Positions 29,080 through 38,787 of a stretch of 64,000 nucleotides of DNA are shown here, one piece after another. Positions within the stretch are counted from its first letter, which is position 1. Every line of letters starts with the position of its first letter. Made by a program: the position numbers and the translations under genes. The stretch spans positions 310,001 to 374,000 of the forward strand of contig NZ_FTMB01000002.1 in NCBI RefSeq assembly GCF_900155885.1, in the 5' to 3' direction. Under the pieces are notes generated by a model. That model was not told the DNA's origin. It worked only from the letters and a program-made list of their open reading frames with translations, and did not search any database. This DNA comes from Rhizobium sp. RU20A. GTDB taxonomy: Bacteria; Pseudomonadota; Alphaproteobacteria; Rhizobiales; Rhizobiaceae.

Positions 29080-29940
29080 TCAATAAATACCGTTCGGGAA
29101 ATAGCGCAGGTACAGTTCTTCCAGCCGGCCGGAGCGGGACAGATCGAGCAGGGCGTGGTCGATCGCCTGATTGAGCAGCGGATCGGCCTTGCGCGTCATC
29201 ACCGTCAGCCCCTCCCCCAGGAACCGCTGCGAGAAATAGGCGCCGTCGAGAAGCCGGCAGCAGCCTTTTGCCTCGGCGCCATCCACCCAGAAGGACAGTT
29301 GCACGCCATCGGCAAAGGCGGCCTTCAGGCTGCCATCGGCAAGCGCCTTCAGCATGGCGGCACGATCCGGAAAGGGTGTGAGCCACAAATCCGGGAAGAA
29401 TACCTTTGCCATCGCTTCATGCACCGTGCTCGCAACGACGCCCACCGGCTGGCCGGAGAGGTCCTTCAGCGAGGTGATCGTCGCAGCCGTCGCAAAGCGC
29501 GCTGGCAGGCGCATGAAGGGTCGGGAGAACGCATATTTCTGCCTGAGTTCCGGCTGCACCGACAGGCCAGCGATTACAGCTTCCCCTTCGCTGCGATCAA
29601 GCGCCGATTGCAACTCATCGAACGGCACCGCCTGGATCTGGCACCGATCCTCGATCGCAAGGACCCGGCAGATCTCGCGGGCAAGATCGATATGGAAGCC
29701 GGACAGCTTTCCCGATGCGTCGATGAAGTTGAACGGCGGAAAATCGACCGTCGTCAGGAAACGCAGGCGCTTCAGGCCTGTCAGGTCGGGGCTGGCAATG
29801 CGTTCGCGCGCATCGAACAGCAGCGGAAAGACGGGCTTCGATACCTCGGCACGTGCATCGGCACAACCGAGTGCAACGATGAGCATGAGAATCTTCGAAA
29901 TCCAGTTAATTCTTAGGGATGCGCGCAAGGGTTGATTCAC
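29080..29940 (-). CDS. Periplasmic solute-binding protein (SBP_bac_3, amino-acid type)
   Basis: A 286-residue protein with a signal peptide (SKILMLIVALGCADARA) and a family-3 solute-binding fold: LRFLTTVDFPPFNFIDASGKLSGFHIDLAREICR, then DELQSALDRSEGEAVIAGL and RPFMRLPARF. Start is GTG 29940. No ABC permease or ATPase is adjacent, so it may be an orphan binding protein or a component of a sensing system. It is divergent from the glycosyltransferase gene, with 57 bases between them. Confidence 0.85.
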   Translation of the reverse strand: MNQPLRASLRINWISKILMLIVALGCADARAEVSKPVFPLLFDARERIASPDLTGLKRLRFLTTVDFPPFNFIDASGKLSGFHIDLAREICRVLAIEDRCQIQAVPFDELQSALDRSEGEAVIAGLSVQPELRQKYAFSRPFMRLPARFATAATITSLKDLSGQPVGVVASTVHEAMAKVFFPDLWLTPFPDRAAMLKALADGSLKAAFADGVQLSFWVDGAEAKGCCRLLDGAYFSQRFLGEGLTVMTRKADPLLNQAIDHALLDLSRSGRLEELYLRYFPNGIY

Positions 29941-29997
29941 TCATTTTGACTTCGGGCACAGGAAACGGGGCGCACCCTTTCGGGGTGACGGTAACGC

Positions 29998-31956
29998 ATG
30001 CAGGGCGAAGATTACCCGGTTGAAGCGTTTCTGGCTACCGGCCCGGAGGATGGTCTCATACAGGGCAAACACCGCACTGATCCGGAAGACCCCGTCTTCT
30101 CGATCCCTCCGACTCTTGCGGGCGAGTTGCGCATTCTCATGAGTTTCGGGATCGGCAAGCCGCTGCTTGGCCGCATGGCGGCGCTGGCGGCGCGCAACGG
30201 CACCAGCATCGAGCAGGAACTGCTGGCCAGCGGCGCCATTTCCGAAACGGTCTACTACGAGGTTCTCGCCGAGCGGCTCGATCTTCCCTTCGCCGCCGAG
30301 ATCGACCCCGCCACGGTCCATGACGCAGCGTGGCTCGACACGCAGCTCGTGCGCCCGGAAATCCTGCGCTGTCATCACCCCGTCCGCCCGCCGCGCACCT
30401 GGATCGTGCCGACACTGGCGAGGAGCGCCGAGCTCGCTGCGCGCATGGAAAGGCTGCCGGAGCTGAGGGCAAGCCTCGGCATCACCACGCCAACGGCCAT
30501 ACGCCGTGCTGTCTGGAAAGCCGGAGCGGCCCGTCGGCTCAGGGAGACGGTCGGCCGGCTCTTCGAGCGCGACCGGGACATCAGCGCCCGCATCGTCCTG
30601 GCGGGGCCGCAGGCCTTCCTGATCGGCTTTCTGGCCGCCAACCTGCTGATCTGTCTGGCGCTCGCCCCGGGCGAGGCGCAGACCATCCTGCATCTCCTGC
30701 TCTCCGTCTTCTATCTCAGCCATCTCCTGCTGCGCCTGTCGGCGCTGACAAGCATGAGCGAACGCGCCCGGCCGAGCGCCCGCCCGCCGGCACGGCTCGA
30801 AGAGGAGGCCCTGCCGGTCTATACGGTGATGGTGGCGCTCTACAAGGAGGCCGCGGTCTGCCATCAACTGGTTGCGGCCCTCGATCAGTTGGACTGGCCG
30901 GTCTCCCGCCTCGATATCAAGCTCATCTGCGAGGCGGACGATACCGAGACGCTTGAGGCGCTGCGGGCGCTTTCGCTTGGTCCTGCCTACGAGGTCGTCG
31001 AGATGCCGCCGGCCCTGCCCCGTACCAAGCCGAAAGCGCTCTCCTTTGCCCTGGCGGGCGCCCGCGGCGAGTTCCTCACGGTCTATGACGCGGAAGACAG
31101 GCCGCATCCGCAGCAACTGCGCGAGGCAGCGGCGACGTTTCGCGCCTCGCCCGACCGGCTCGCCTGCCTGCAGGCGCCTCTTGTTATCGCCAATGCCGAT
31201 GCACACTGGCTGAGCGGAAATTTCGCGCTCGAATATGCCGGCCTGTTTCGCCGTTTGCTCCCCATGCTGGCAGCGCGCGGCCTGCCCTTGCCGCTTGGCG
31301 GGACCTCCAACCATTTCCGCACCCATACGCTGCGGGAGGCCGGCGGCTGGGACCCGTTCAACATGACGGAGGACGCGGATCTTGGCCTGCGTCTCCATCG
31401 TCTCGGCTGGCGCACGGGAATGATCAGCCTCCCGACACTCGAGGACGCGCCGACAAGCTGGCGAGTCTGGCAGCCACAGCGCGTTCGCTGGTTCAAGGGC
31501 TGGCTGCAGACCTGGCTGGTAATGATGCGCGCCCCGGGTCGCCTGTGGCGCGACATGGGCCCCGGCGCCAGTCTCAGCGTCCACATCATGATCTCGGGCA
31601 TGCTGTTTTCGGCGCTCATCCACCCGCTGATGCTGGTCTTTGCCCTATCGATACCGATCTGCTACAGCCTCGATCCGACGTTTCTTTCCCATCCCATGTC
31701 CCAACTGCTGGCGGCCATCGATCTCGTCAACATGGCTGGCAGCTACGCCGCGCTGCTCTCCCTCGGCTTCAGCCCCATGGGTCCCAGGGAGCGGCGCAAG
31801 GTTGGAAGCGCGTGGCGGTGGCTTCCGGTCTATTGGCTCTTGATATCGATAGCGGCCTGGCGCGCCGTGGGCGAGCTCTACCGCCGCCCGTTCGTCTGGA
31901 ACAAGACGCCGCACATGCCGACAAGGGCGATGCAGGAGCCGACTGCCGGCGAATGA
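29998..31956 (+). CDS. Processive family-2 glycosyltransferase with N-terminal type II secretion-like domain
   Basis: A 652-residue membrane protein. Residues about 40-150 resemble the N-terminal helical domain of type II secretion ATPases (GKPLLGRMAALAARNGTSIEQELLASGAIS). Two hydrophobic segments (about 195-250) follow, then a GT2 catalytic domain with LYKEAAV, YDAEDRPHP (D-x-D-like), MTEDADLG and QRVRWFKGW (the Q/R-x-x-R-W motif of processive synthases), and three C-terminal membrane spans. It resembles exopolysaccharide or cellulose-synthase-like enzymes; sugar and product are unknown. It stands without other polysaccharide genes in view. Confidence 0.85.
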   Translation: MQGEDYPVEAFLATGPEDGLIQGKHRTDPEDPVFSIPPTLAGELRILMSFGIGKPLLGRMAALAARNGTSIEQELLASGAISETVYYEVLAERLDLPFAAEIDPATVHDAAWLDTQLVRPEILRCHHPVRPPRTWIVPTLARSAELAARMERLPELRASLGITTPTAIRRAVWKAGAARRLRETVGRLFERDRDISARIVLAGPQAFLIGFLAANLLICLALAPGEAQTILHLLLSVFYLSHLLLRLSALTSMSERARPSARPPARLEEEALPVYTVMVALYKEAAVCHQLVAALDQLDWPVSRLDIKLICEADDTETLEALRALSLGPAYEVVEMPPALPRTKPKALSFALAGARGEFLTVYDAEDRPHPQQLREAAATFRASPDRLACLQAPLVIANADAHWLSGNFALEYAGLFRRLLPMLAARGLPLPLGGTSNHFRTHTLREAGGWDPFNMTEDADLGLRLHRLGWRTGMISLPTLEDAPTSWRVWQPQRVRWFKGWLQTWLVMMRAPGRLWRDMGPGASLSVHIMISGMLFSALIHPLMLVFALSIPICYSLDPTFLSHPMSQLLAAIDLVNMAGSYAALLSLGFSPMGPRERRKVGSAWRWLPVYWLLISIAAWRAVGELYRRPFVWNKTPHMPTRAMQEPTAGE

Positions 31957-31985
31957 CCGTCCTCTGACGAATGACTATAAAATGG

Positions 31986-32059
31986 TGGAGCGGGTAGCGG
32001 GAATCGAACCCGCGCGTTCAGCTTGGGAAGCTGACAGGCTACCATTACATCATACCCGC
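31986..32059 (-). tRNA. tRNA-Gly (CCC)
   Basis: On the minus strand the 74 bases start GCGGGTA and end TACCCGC-TCCA, closing a 7-bp acceptor stem with CCA encoded. The anticodon stem is TCAGC/GCTGA around loop TTCCCAA, giving anticodon CCC. The T-loop GTTCGATTC is standard. Confidence 0.95.
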
Positions 32060-32140
32060 CGACGCAGCAGCATGTGCCGCCAGCGGGCGGACAATCTCTC
32101 AGGGCAGCAGCGCTGTCAAGACGCGAGCGCTGCCCGCGCC

Positions 32141-33244
32141 TTAGGCGTCCTCGCTGCGGAAATGCTTGGAGAGCTTGAGGCCCTGCGCCTGGTAGTTCGA
32201 GCCGAGGCCGAGGCCGTAGAGGCTTTGCGGGCGCTCCAGCATGTGTTCGTAGACGAGGCGGCCGACGATCTGGCCGTGTTCGAGGATGAAGGGCACCTCG
32301 TGGCTGCGCACTTCCAGCACCGCACGGCTACCGCTCCCGCCGGAGGCGACGTGGCCGAAGCCGGGATCGAAGAAGCCGGCATAGTGGACGCGGAATTCGC
32401 CGACCAGCGGATCGAAGGGCGTCATCTCGGCCGCATAGAGCGGCGGCACATGCACGGCTTCGCGGGAGACCAGGATGTAGAACTCGTCGGGGTCGAGGAT
32501 CAGTTCACGCCGGCCGCGATCGTAGAGCGGCTCCCAGAAATCGTGGATGCCGTGCTCGGCCTTCTTGTCGACGTCGATAACGGCCGTGTGGTGCTTGCCG
32601 CGATAGCCGATCAGGCCATCGCTGCCGCGCCCCTCAAGATCGATGGAGAGTGCGATGCCACCACCCGAGACGTTCGGCTGCTCGGCGGCGACCAGCATGT
32701 CGCTCTTGTGGAGCGCCGAAACCTCTTCTTCCGCCAGCAGGGCGTGGCCGATGCGGAAGCGGATCTGCGAGAGGCGGGAGCCGCGGCGCACGACGATCGG
32801 GAAGGTGCGCGGGCTGATTTCAAGATAGAGCGGGCCGACATAGCCGGGCGCGATCTTGTCAAATTCCTGGGCCCGGTCGGTGATGACGCGCGTGAAGATA
32901 TCGAGGCGGCCGGTGGAGCTTTTCGGATTGGCCGAGGCCGACATGCCCTCGGGCAACGCCAGGCTTTCCATCAGCGGCACGATGTAGACGCAGCCGGTTT
33001 CGAGAACGGCCCCTTCGGAGAGGTCGATCACATGCAGGCTGAGGCGATCGAGCTTGTCGGAGACAAGATGGCCGGGGCCGGGCATGAAGCTGGCGCGAAC
33101 GCGGAAGGCCTTCACGCCCAGGCGCAGATCGAGGCTCGCCGGCTGGATCTGATCGGCATCCAGCGGACGTTCGCTCTTCAGCGCGCCGCGCGCGAAAAGT
33201 GCTTCGATCGCCTTGTCCGGCAAAATTCCCGTCGTGCGCGTCAT
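32141..33244 (-). CDS. 2'-deoxycytidine 5'-triphosphate deaminase, double-length form
   Basis: A 367-residue protein, about twice the ~190 residues of common dCTP deaminase (Dcd). It matches the alphaproteobacterial two-domain type: an N-terminal Dcd-like half (QIQPASLDLRLG, SANPKSSTGRLDIFTRVI) and a C-terminal half with GFFDPGFGH. It converts dCTP to dUTP for thymidylate supply. Start ATG 33244. It is divergent from metZ; a 241-base spacer carries the SAM-II riboswitch of metZ. The tRNA-Gly gene lies 81 bases beyond its stop. Confidence 0.88.
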   Translation of the reverse strand: MTRTTGILPDKAIEALFARGALKSERPLDADQIQPASLDLRLGVKAFRVRASFMPGPGHLVSDKLDRLSLHVIDLSEGAVLETGCVYIVPLMESLALPEGMSASANPKSSTGRLDIFTRVITDRAQEFDKIAPGYVGPLYLEISPRTFPIVVRRGSRLSQIRFRIGHALLAEEEVSALHKSDMLVAAEQPNVSGGGIALSIDLEGRGSDGLIGYRGKHHTAVIDVDKKAEHGIHDFWEPLYDRGRRELILDPDEFYILVSREAVHVPPLYAAEMTPFDPLVGEFRVHYAGFFDPGFGHVASGGSGSRAVLEVRSHEVPFILEHGQIVGRLVYEHMLERPQSLYGLGLGSNYQAQGLKLSKHFRSEDA

Positions 33245-33374
33245 GCGGCCCCCTCCGGGACCCGATGTCCCGATGCCCGGGCAGCCGGAAACGGCCGTCA
33301 GGCCGGGCGCCCGCGACAAAACCAAACTCGCTTGATTGACGCAAGCCGGGGTTTGAGAGTAAGGGAATTTATCC

Positions 33375-33426
33375 CGTGGTGATTTGGCCGGCCGGCTTGC
33401 AGCCACGTTAAACAAGTAGCTAAAAA
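33375..33426 (+). promoter_or_regulatory. SAM-II riboswitch (metA-type) controlling metZ
   Basis: The conserved SAM-II pseudoknot reads clearly: P1 CGTGG (33375-33379) pairs with CCACG (33403-33407), with the invariant GATTTGGCC after the first arm, GGCTTGCAGCCACG, and the 3' tail TTAAACAAGTAGCTAAA. It is about 60 bases upstream of the metZ start. SAM-II elements in Rhizobiales sense S-adenosylmethionine and repress methionine genes. Confidence 0.93.
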
Positions 33427-33436
33427 GGCCGGGTGC

Positions 33437-33466
33437 AAACCGGCCTGCATTCGCGGCCGGTTTTTT
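33437..33466 (+). terminator. Regulated intrinsic terminator downstream of the SAM-II aptamer
   Basis: AAACCGGCC (33437-33445) pairs with GGCCGGTTT (33454-33462) and a T7 run ends at 33466, a good intrinsic terminator 20 bases before metZ. GGCCGG at 33427-33432 can instead pair with CCGGCC at 33440-33445, giving an alternative hairpin that would disrupt the terminator. This supports transcription attenuation, inferred from pairing only. Confidence 0.75.
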
Positions 33467-33485
33467 TGTTTGAGGCAACGAGACC

Positions 33486-34670
33486 ATGAGCAAGACCTGG
33501 AGACCCGCAACGCAGCTCGTCCATGGCGGCACCACGCGCTCCAACCACGGCGAGACATCCGAAGCCATTTTCCTCACGCAGGGCTTCGTCTACGACACCT
33601 CGGAAGCGGCCGAGGCGCGCTTCAAGGGCGAAACGGACGGCTTCATCTATGCCCGCTACGGCAGCCCGACCAACGACATGTTCGAAAAGCGCATGTGCAT
33701 GCTGGAAGGCGCGGAAGATGCGCGCGCCACGGCATCCGGCATGGCCGCGGTCAGCGCCGCCATTCTGTGCCAGGCGAAAGCGGGCGACCATATCGTTGCG
33801 GCCCGCGCCCTCTTCGGCTCCTGCCGCTGGGTGGTGGAGACGCTGGCGCCGCGCTACGGCATCGAGTTCACGCTGGTCGACGGCCGCTCGCTGGAGAACT
33901 GGGAAAAGGCGGTTCGCCCCAACACAAAGATCTTCTTCCTGGAAAGCCCGACCAACCCGACGCTGGAGCTCGTGGACATTGCCGGCGTCGCGAAGATCGC
34001 CAACCAGATCGGCGCCAAGGTGGTTGTCGACAACGTCTTTGCGACCCCGCTGCTGCAGAAGCCGCTGGAGCTCGGCGCCCACGTGGTCGTCTACTCCGCC
34101 ACCAAGCACATTGACGGTCAGGGCCGGTGCCTCGGCGGCGTCATCCTCTCCAGCAAGGAATGGATCGACGAGAACCTGCACGACTATTTCCGCCACACCG
34201 GTCCGGCGCTCTCTCCCTTCAACGCCTGGACGCTTCTGAAGGGCATAGAGACGCTGCCGCTGCGCGTGCGCCAGCAGCAGCACAATGCAAGCCGCATCGC
34301 CGATTTCCTCGCCGAGCAGCCGCAGATCGCCCGCGTCATCTATCCCGGCCGCAAGGATCACCCGCAGGCGGACCTCGCGGCCGCACAGATGAAGGGCGGC
34401 TCGACCCTGGTGGCCTTCGAGATGAAGGGCGGCAAGGCGGCCGCCTTTGCTCTGCAGAACGCCCTCAAGGTCGTGAAGATCTCCAACAATCTCGGCGATT
34501 CCAAGAGCCTGATCACCCATCCGGCGACGACAACGCACAAAAACCTCTCGGACGAGGCGCGCGCGGAGCTTGGTATTTCCGCCGGCACGGTGCGCTTCTC
34601 GGCCGGCATCGAGGACAGCGACGATCTCGTCGACGATTTCGCGGCCGCGCTGAAGCACGTTCAGGCCTGA
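33486..34670 (+). CDS. metZ: O-succinylhomoserine sulfhydrylase
   Basis: A 394-residue PLP enzyme of the cystathionine-gamma-synthase family. The PLP lysine lies in VVVYSATKHIDGQGRCLGG, preceded by KVVVDNVFATPLLQ, and the C-terminal NLGDSKSLITHPATTTH is diagnostic of the family. MetZ makes homocysteine from O-succinylhomoserine and sulfide in methionine biosynthesis. Assignment to MetZ rather than MetB or MetY rests on close overall similarity to rhizobial MetZ and on the SAM-II riboswitch upstream, a hallmark of metZ/metA in Rhizobiales. A terminator follows at 34694-34726. Confidence 0.93.
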   Translation: MSKTWRPATQLVHGGTTRSNHGETSEAIFLTQGFVYDTSEAAEARFKGETDGFIYARYGSPTNDMFEKRMCMLEGAEDARATASGMAAVSAAILCQAKAGDHIVAARALFGSCRWVVETLAPRYGIEFTLVDGRSLENWEKAVRPNTKIFFLESPTNPTLELVDIAGVAKIANQIGAKVVVDNVFATPLLQKPLELGAHVVVYSATKHIDGQGRCLGGVILSSKEWIDENLHDYFRHTGPALSPFNAWTLLKGIETLPLRVRQQQHNASRIADFLAEQPQIARVIYPGRKDHPQADLAAAQMKGGSTLVAFEMKGGKAAAFALQNALKVVKISNNLGDSKSLITHPATTTHKNLSDEARAELGISAGTVRFSAGIEDSDDLVDDFAAALKHVQA

Positions 34671-34693
34671 CGGCCTTGGCACAGACGAGCAGG

Positions 34694-34726
34694 ACGGCCG
34701 GCGCTGCCCGCAGCACCGGCCGTTTT
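34694..34726 (+). terminator. Rho-independent terminator after metZ
   Basis: ACGGCCGG (34694-34701) pairs with CCGGCCGT (34716-34723), followed by TTTTC, 23 bases after the metZ stop. Confidence 0.75.
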
Positions 34727-34946
34727 CATGTCCGTGATATCCCAGATTGGGCCGATCTCGCGTGAAACCTTCGGGAATCCTTGACGAAATCCCCCCGCAA
34801 TCGCTACCTTCGATCAGCATCAAGGACGGCCCGGCTCAGGGATCACGCCCCGTTTTCAATCTCAACGCCGGCCGCCGTTATCGGCCGGCACGATTGCGAC
34901 GCAGCGTCGGTCTTTCTGGACAGTCGTCTTTCCGGAAGGTGAAGGC

Positions 34947-35339
34947 ATGTATCGCGCATTGACCCGCGACATCGAAGTCGTGGTCGAACCCTACTATCTG
35001 GAAGACCAGTCCGACCCGGAAGACAGCCGCTACGTCTGGGGTTACCGGATCGTGATTGCCAACCATTCCGACCTGACCGTTCGACTGGTCTCGCGCTACT
35101 GGCACATCACCGACCAGAACGGCCAGGTGGACGAAGTGAGCGGCCCCGGCGTCGTCGGCGAGCAGCCTGTACTGAACCCCGGCGACACCTATGAATACGC
35201 CTCCGGTTGCCCGCTCGACACGCCATCCGGCGTCATGTTCGGCCATTACAGCATGGAGGCGGAGAGCGGAGAGCAATTCGACATCGCCATCCCCGCCTTC
35301 TCCCTCGACAGCCCCGGGCTCGTGCGCGTGCTCAACTGA
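34947..35339 (+). CDS. apaG: ApaG (Co2+/Mg2+ efflux-associated) protein
   Basis: A 130-residue protein with the whole ApaG fold: a fibronectin-like beta sandwich with [52 protein letters not shown] and GVMFGHYSM. ApaG is linked to cobalt/magnesium homeostasis, but its biochemical activity is unknown. It has its own upstream region after the metZ terminator and converges on hslO, 24 bases away. Confidence 0.95.
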   Translation: MYRALTRDIEVVVEPYYLEDQSDPEDSRYVWGYRIVIANHSDLTVRLVSRYWHITDQNGQVDEVSGPGVVGEQPVLNPGDTYEYASGCPLDTPSGVMFGHYSMEAESGEQFDIAIPAFSLDSPGLVRVLN

Positions 35340-35363
35340 GCGACGCGCCTGGGGCGACCTATC

Positions 35364-36350
35364 TCAGGCCGGACGGATTTCCGACGCCTCGAAATGGTAG
35401 GCCGTCGAGCAGAACTCGCAGGTCACCGAGATGCGGCCATCCTCGATCGTGTGAGCGATCTCTTCCTCGCTGAGGCTTGAGAGCACCGACTTCAACCGGT
35501 CGCGCGAGCAACTGCAGCGGTCCTCCACCCGTTGCGGCGGATAGACCCTCACGCCCCGCTCATGGAAGAGGCGGTAAAGCAGCCGCTCGGAACCGACGGT
35601 CGGATCGGTCAACTCATCGAGATCGATCGTCTCCAGCATGGTCTTGGCTTCAGCCCAGGTATCGTCCTCGACGTGATCGGCATGGTCGTCGCCATCGCCG
35701 CCGTGAAGGTCGGGCTGGCGCATGCGCTCCGGCGCTTCGGGCAGGAACTGCGCGACGATGCCGCCAGCGCGCCAGCGATGCCGCGCCTTGCCGTGCTCGT
35801 CGCGATCCAGCAGTTCGGCAACGCCGAGGCGCACCTTGGTCGGGATCTGTTCGGACTGGCGGAAATAGACGCCGGCGATCTCTTCGAGCGTTGCGCCATC
35901 CAGCGGCACGATGCCCTGATAACGCTGCATATGGGCGCCCTGATCGATGGTGAAGGCGAGCACGCCGCTGCCGAGCAGTTGCTCCGGCGCGCCGCGGCCT
36001 TCGGCGAGCGCCGCCTTCAGCGCATCCTCATCGAAGCGGGCATAGGCGCGCACGCTGTCCGGGGCCGAAAAATCGGCAACGACCAGATCGACCGGACCAT
36101 CGCTCTTGGTCTGGATGATCAGCTTTCCCTTGAACTTCAGGGAGGTGCCGAGCAGCACCGTCAACGTCACGACTTCCGCCACCAGCCGGGCAACGGGCAC
36201 AGGGTAGCGGTGACGCTCGAGAATGGCGTCCAGCATCGGCCCGAGCTGCACGGCGCGGCCGCGCACATCGAGCCCCTCTACCTGAAACGGCACGACATGG
36301 TCGTCGCCTGCGAAATCGAACTGCCCGAGGGCGGGTGTTGCCTGGCTCAT
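35364..36350 (-). CDS. hslO: Hsp33 redox-regulated chaperone (HslO)
   Basis: A 328-residue chaperone with a C-terminal zinc switch: RCSCSRDRLKSVL (C-x-C) and TCEFCSTAYHF (C-x-x-C). On oxidation the zinc is released and the protein becomes an active holdase for unfolding proteins. The N-terminal part (VPFQVEGLDVRGRAVQLG) is typical. It follows argD-argF on the same strand, but a 193-base gap separates it from argF, so it may have its own promoter. ArgD-argF-hslO is a common order in Rhizobiales. Confidence 0.95.
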   Translation of the reverse strand: MSQATPALGQFDFAGDDHVVPFQVEGLDVRGRAVQLGPMLDAILERHRYPVPVARLVAEVVTLTVLLGTSLKFKGKLIIQTKSDGPVDLVVADFSAPDSVRAYARFDEDALKAALAEGRGAPEQLLGSGVLAFTIDQGAHMQRYQGIVPLDGATLEEIAGVYFRQSEQIPTKVRLGVAELLDRDEHGKARHRWRAGGIVAQFLPEAPERMRQPDLHGGDGDDHADHVEDDTWAEAKTMLETIDLDELTDPTVGSERLLYRLFHERGVRVYPPQRVEDRCSCSRDRLKSVLSSLSEEEIAHTIEDGRISVTCEFCSTAYHFEASEIRPA

Positions 36351-36543
36351 CAGTCTTGTCCCATCAATGGCCGCGCTCCGGCCGGCGCGGAAGGCGCGCC
36401 GCCGATCACGGTGAAGCTATACGGAAGGAGATCGGATGCAACCATCATCCGAAAGGGAACCGTTTGGCCCCTAGATCGGGTCGTTGCCCGGCAATTGCAA
36501 GGTCAGCAGCCCAGCGGAGAACCGCCAGGCCCTCTTGCCAATG

Positions 36544-37461
36544 TCAGAACGCGCCGAGGCACCAGGCGAGCACGGCCTTCTGCGCATGCAGGCGGTTTTC
36601 GGCCTCGTCGAAGACGACCGACTGCGGGCCGTCGATCACCTCGTCGGTGACTTCCTCGCCGCGATGGGCGGGCAGGCAGTGCATGAAGAGCGCGTCGGGC
36701 GCGGCATGCTGCATCAGCGCGGCATTGACCTGATAGGGCTGGAAGATGTTGTGGCCGCGGGCGCGGTGTTCCTGGTTCATGGACACCCAGGTGTCGGTGA
36801 CGACGCAATCGGCGCCGGCGACGGCCTGCTCAGCCTCATGCATCAAGAGGATGTCGCCACCATTGTTGCGGGCCCAGTTGAGGAACTTGTCGGAGGGTTC
36901 CGAGCCGAAGGGCGTTGCCATGCGCATCTTGTAGCCGAAGCGGGCGGACCCCTCGATCAGCGAATGCAGCACGTTGTTGCCGTCGCCCGTCCAGGCGAAG
37001 GTCTTGTCCTTCACGGGGCCGCGATGCTCCTCGAAGGTCATGATGTCGGCCATGATCTGGCAGGGATGGGTATCGTCCGTCAGCCCGTTGATGACCGGCA
37101 CCGTGGCGTGCTCGGCGAGCTCCATCAGGCGGCGATGATCGGTGGTGCGGATCATGATCGCATCGACATAGCGCGACAGGACCTTGGCGGTGTCGCCGAT
37201 GGTTTCGGCGCGGCCGAGCTGCATTTCGGTGCCGGACAGGAACAGCGTCTCGCCACCCAGCTGGCGCATGCCGACATCGAAGGATACGCGGGTGCGGGTC
37301 GACGGCTTTTCGAAGATCATCGCCAGCATCTTGCCGTCCAGCGGCTTCTTCGCCGTTCCGGCCTTCGTCGCCTGCTTTCGGCTGTGCGCATCGTCCATGA
37401 TGGTGCGCAGATCGGCGGCGCTGACGGCGGAAAGGTCGAGGAAGTGTCTGGTCGATGCCAT
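36544..37461 (-). CDS. argF: Ornithine carbamoyltransferase
   Basis: A 305-residue transcarbamylase. The carbamoyl-phosphate motif STRTR lies in [18 protein letters not shown] in [11 protein letters not shown], and HCLP with the catalytic Cys in [12 protein letters not shown]. It makes citrulline from ornithine and carbamoyl phosphate. ATG 37461 gives [11 protein letters not shown], the family N-terminus; the frame runs upstream through antisense sequence. The gene starts 40 bases after argD and is surely in its operon. Confidence 0.96.
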   Translation of the reverse strand: MASTRHFLDLSAVSAADLRTIMDDAHSRKQATKAGTAKKPLDGKMLAMIFEKPSTRTRVSFDVGMRQLGGETLFLSGTEMQLGRAETIGDTAKVLSRYVDAIMIRTTDHRRLMELAEHATVPVINGLTDDTHPCQIMADIMTFEEHRGPVKDKTFAWTGDGNNVLHSLIEGSARFGYKMRMATPFGSEPSDKFLNWARNNGGDILLMHEAEQAVAGADCVVTDTWVSMNQEHRARGHNIFQPYQVNAALMQHAAPDALFMHCLPAHRGEEVTDEVIDGPQSVVFDEAENRLHAQKAVLAWCLGAF

Positions 37462-37501
37462 GCTGTTGGATATCCGTCTTGGTGAACGTGTGGCTGCGAA
37501 A

Positions 37502-38704
37502 TCAGGCCAATGCCTGGGCGCGGATCGGTTGCGAAAGGGCCTCGCAGGCCCGCTCGATGCGATGCAGACCTTCGCGCGCCTCGGCGGCGGTGGTGATGAG
37601 CGGCGGCAGGAGGCGCAGCACGTTGTCGCCGGCGAGAACGCCGAGCAGCTTTTCGGCGCGGATCGCCTGCAGGAGATCGCCATTCGGCACCTTGGCCTTG
37701 ATGCCGAGCATCAGCCCGTCGCCCCTGATCTCCTCGATCACATCCGGGAAACGGTCCTTGAGCGAGGCGAGGCCCTGGCGGAAGACGAGCGCGACATCGC
37801 GGACGTGCTCCAGGAAGCCATCGGCCAGCACGACATCGAGAACGGCATTGCCGACCGCCATGGCGAGCGGATTGCCACCATAGGTGGAGCCATGGGTGCC
37901 GGCGACCATGCCGCTCGCGGCCTCCGCCGTGGCAAGGCAGGCACCGAGCGGGAAGCCGCCGCCGATGCCCTTTGCGACAGCCATGATGTCAGGCGTGACG
38001 CCGGCCCATTCATGGGCAAAGAGCTTGCCAGTACGACCGACGCCGCATTGCACTTCGTCGAAGATCAGAAGGAGGCCGAATTCGTCGCAAATCGCGCGCA
38101 TTTCCCGCAGGAATTCCTTGCTGACGAGGCGAATGCCGCCCTCGCCCTGCAGCGGCTCGATGAGAAGCGCCGCGGTCTCCTCGGTGATGGCGGCACGCAA
38201 AGCGGCCATATCGCCGAAGGGAACCTGGTAGAAGCCGGGCGCCTTGGGGCCGAAACCTTCGAGATACTTGGCCTGACCGCCGGCGGCGATCGTCGCCAGC
38301 GTGCGGCCGTGGAAGGCGCCTTCGAAGGTGATGATGTGGAATTTGCCGGGGTGGCCCTTGGCATGGTGATAGCGGCGCGCGGTCTTGATGGCGCATTCCA
38401 GCGCTTCGGCGCCGGAATTGGCGAAGAAGACCTTGTCGGCAAAGGTAACGGCACACAGGCGCCGCGACAGGCTTTCCTGGCCGGGCACTTCATAAAGGTT
38501 GGAGAGGTGCCAGACCTTGTCGGCCTGCGCCTTCAGCGCCTCCACGAGATGGGGATGGGCATGCCCCAGCGAGTTGACCGCAACACCGGCGGCGAAATCG
38601 AGGTAGCGATTGCCCTCCTCGTCGATCAGCCACACGCCCTCACCGCGCTCGAAGCGGAGCGGCGCGCGGGCATAGGTGTCGTAAAGGGCTGCGGTGGCGC
38701 TCAT
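37502..38704 (-). CDS. argD: Acetylornithine/succinyldiaminopimelate aminotransferase
   Basis: A 400-residue class-III PLP aminotransferase. The PLP lysine is in [15 protein letters not shown], preceded by [15 protein letters not shown], and [18 protein letters not shown] binds the phosphate. It transaminates N-acetylglutamate semialdehyde in arginine synthesis, and often succinyl-diaminopimelate as well. ATG 38704 follows GGAGATGG. A TTGACA-N17-GATAGT promoter lies upstream (38810-38838), and argF is directly downstream. Confidence 0.94.
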   Translation of the reverse strand: MSATAALYDTYARAPLRFERGEGVWLIDEEGNRYLDFAAGVAVNSLGHAHPHLVEALKAQADKVWHLSNLYEVPGQESLSRRLCAVTFADKVFFANSGAEALECAIKTARRYHHAKGHPGKFHIITFEGAFHGRTLATIAAGGQAKYLEGFGPKAPGFYQVPFGDMAALRAAITEETAALLIEPLQGEGGIRLVSKEFLREMRAICDEFGLLLIFDEVQCGVGRTGKLFAHEWAGVTPDIMAVAKGIGGGFPLGACLATAEAASGMVAGTHGSTYGGNPLAMAVGNAVLDVVLADGFLEHVRDVALVFRQGLASLKDRFPDVIEEIRGDGLMLGIKAKVPNGDLLQAIRAEKLLGVLAGDNVLRLLPPLITTAAEAREGLHRIERACEALSQPIRAQALA

Positions 38705-38787
38705 CTGCCATCTCCTGATGCCGTGGTCCGGACCTTTGAGCGGCGGCCATTCGAGGCGCCGGACTGCGATCCGCAAAAATCAAAAAT

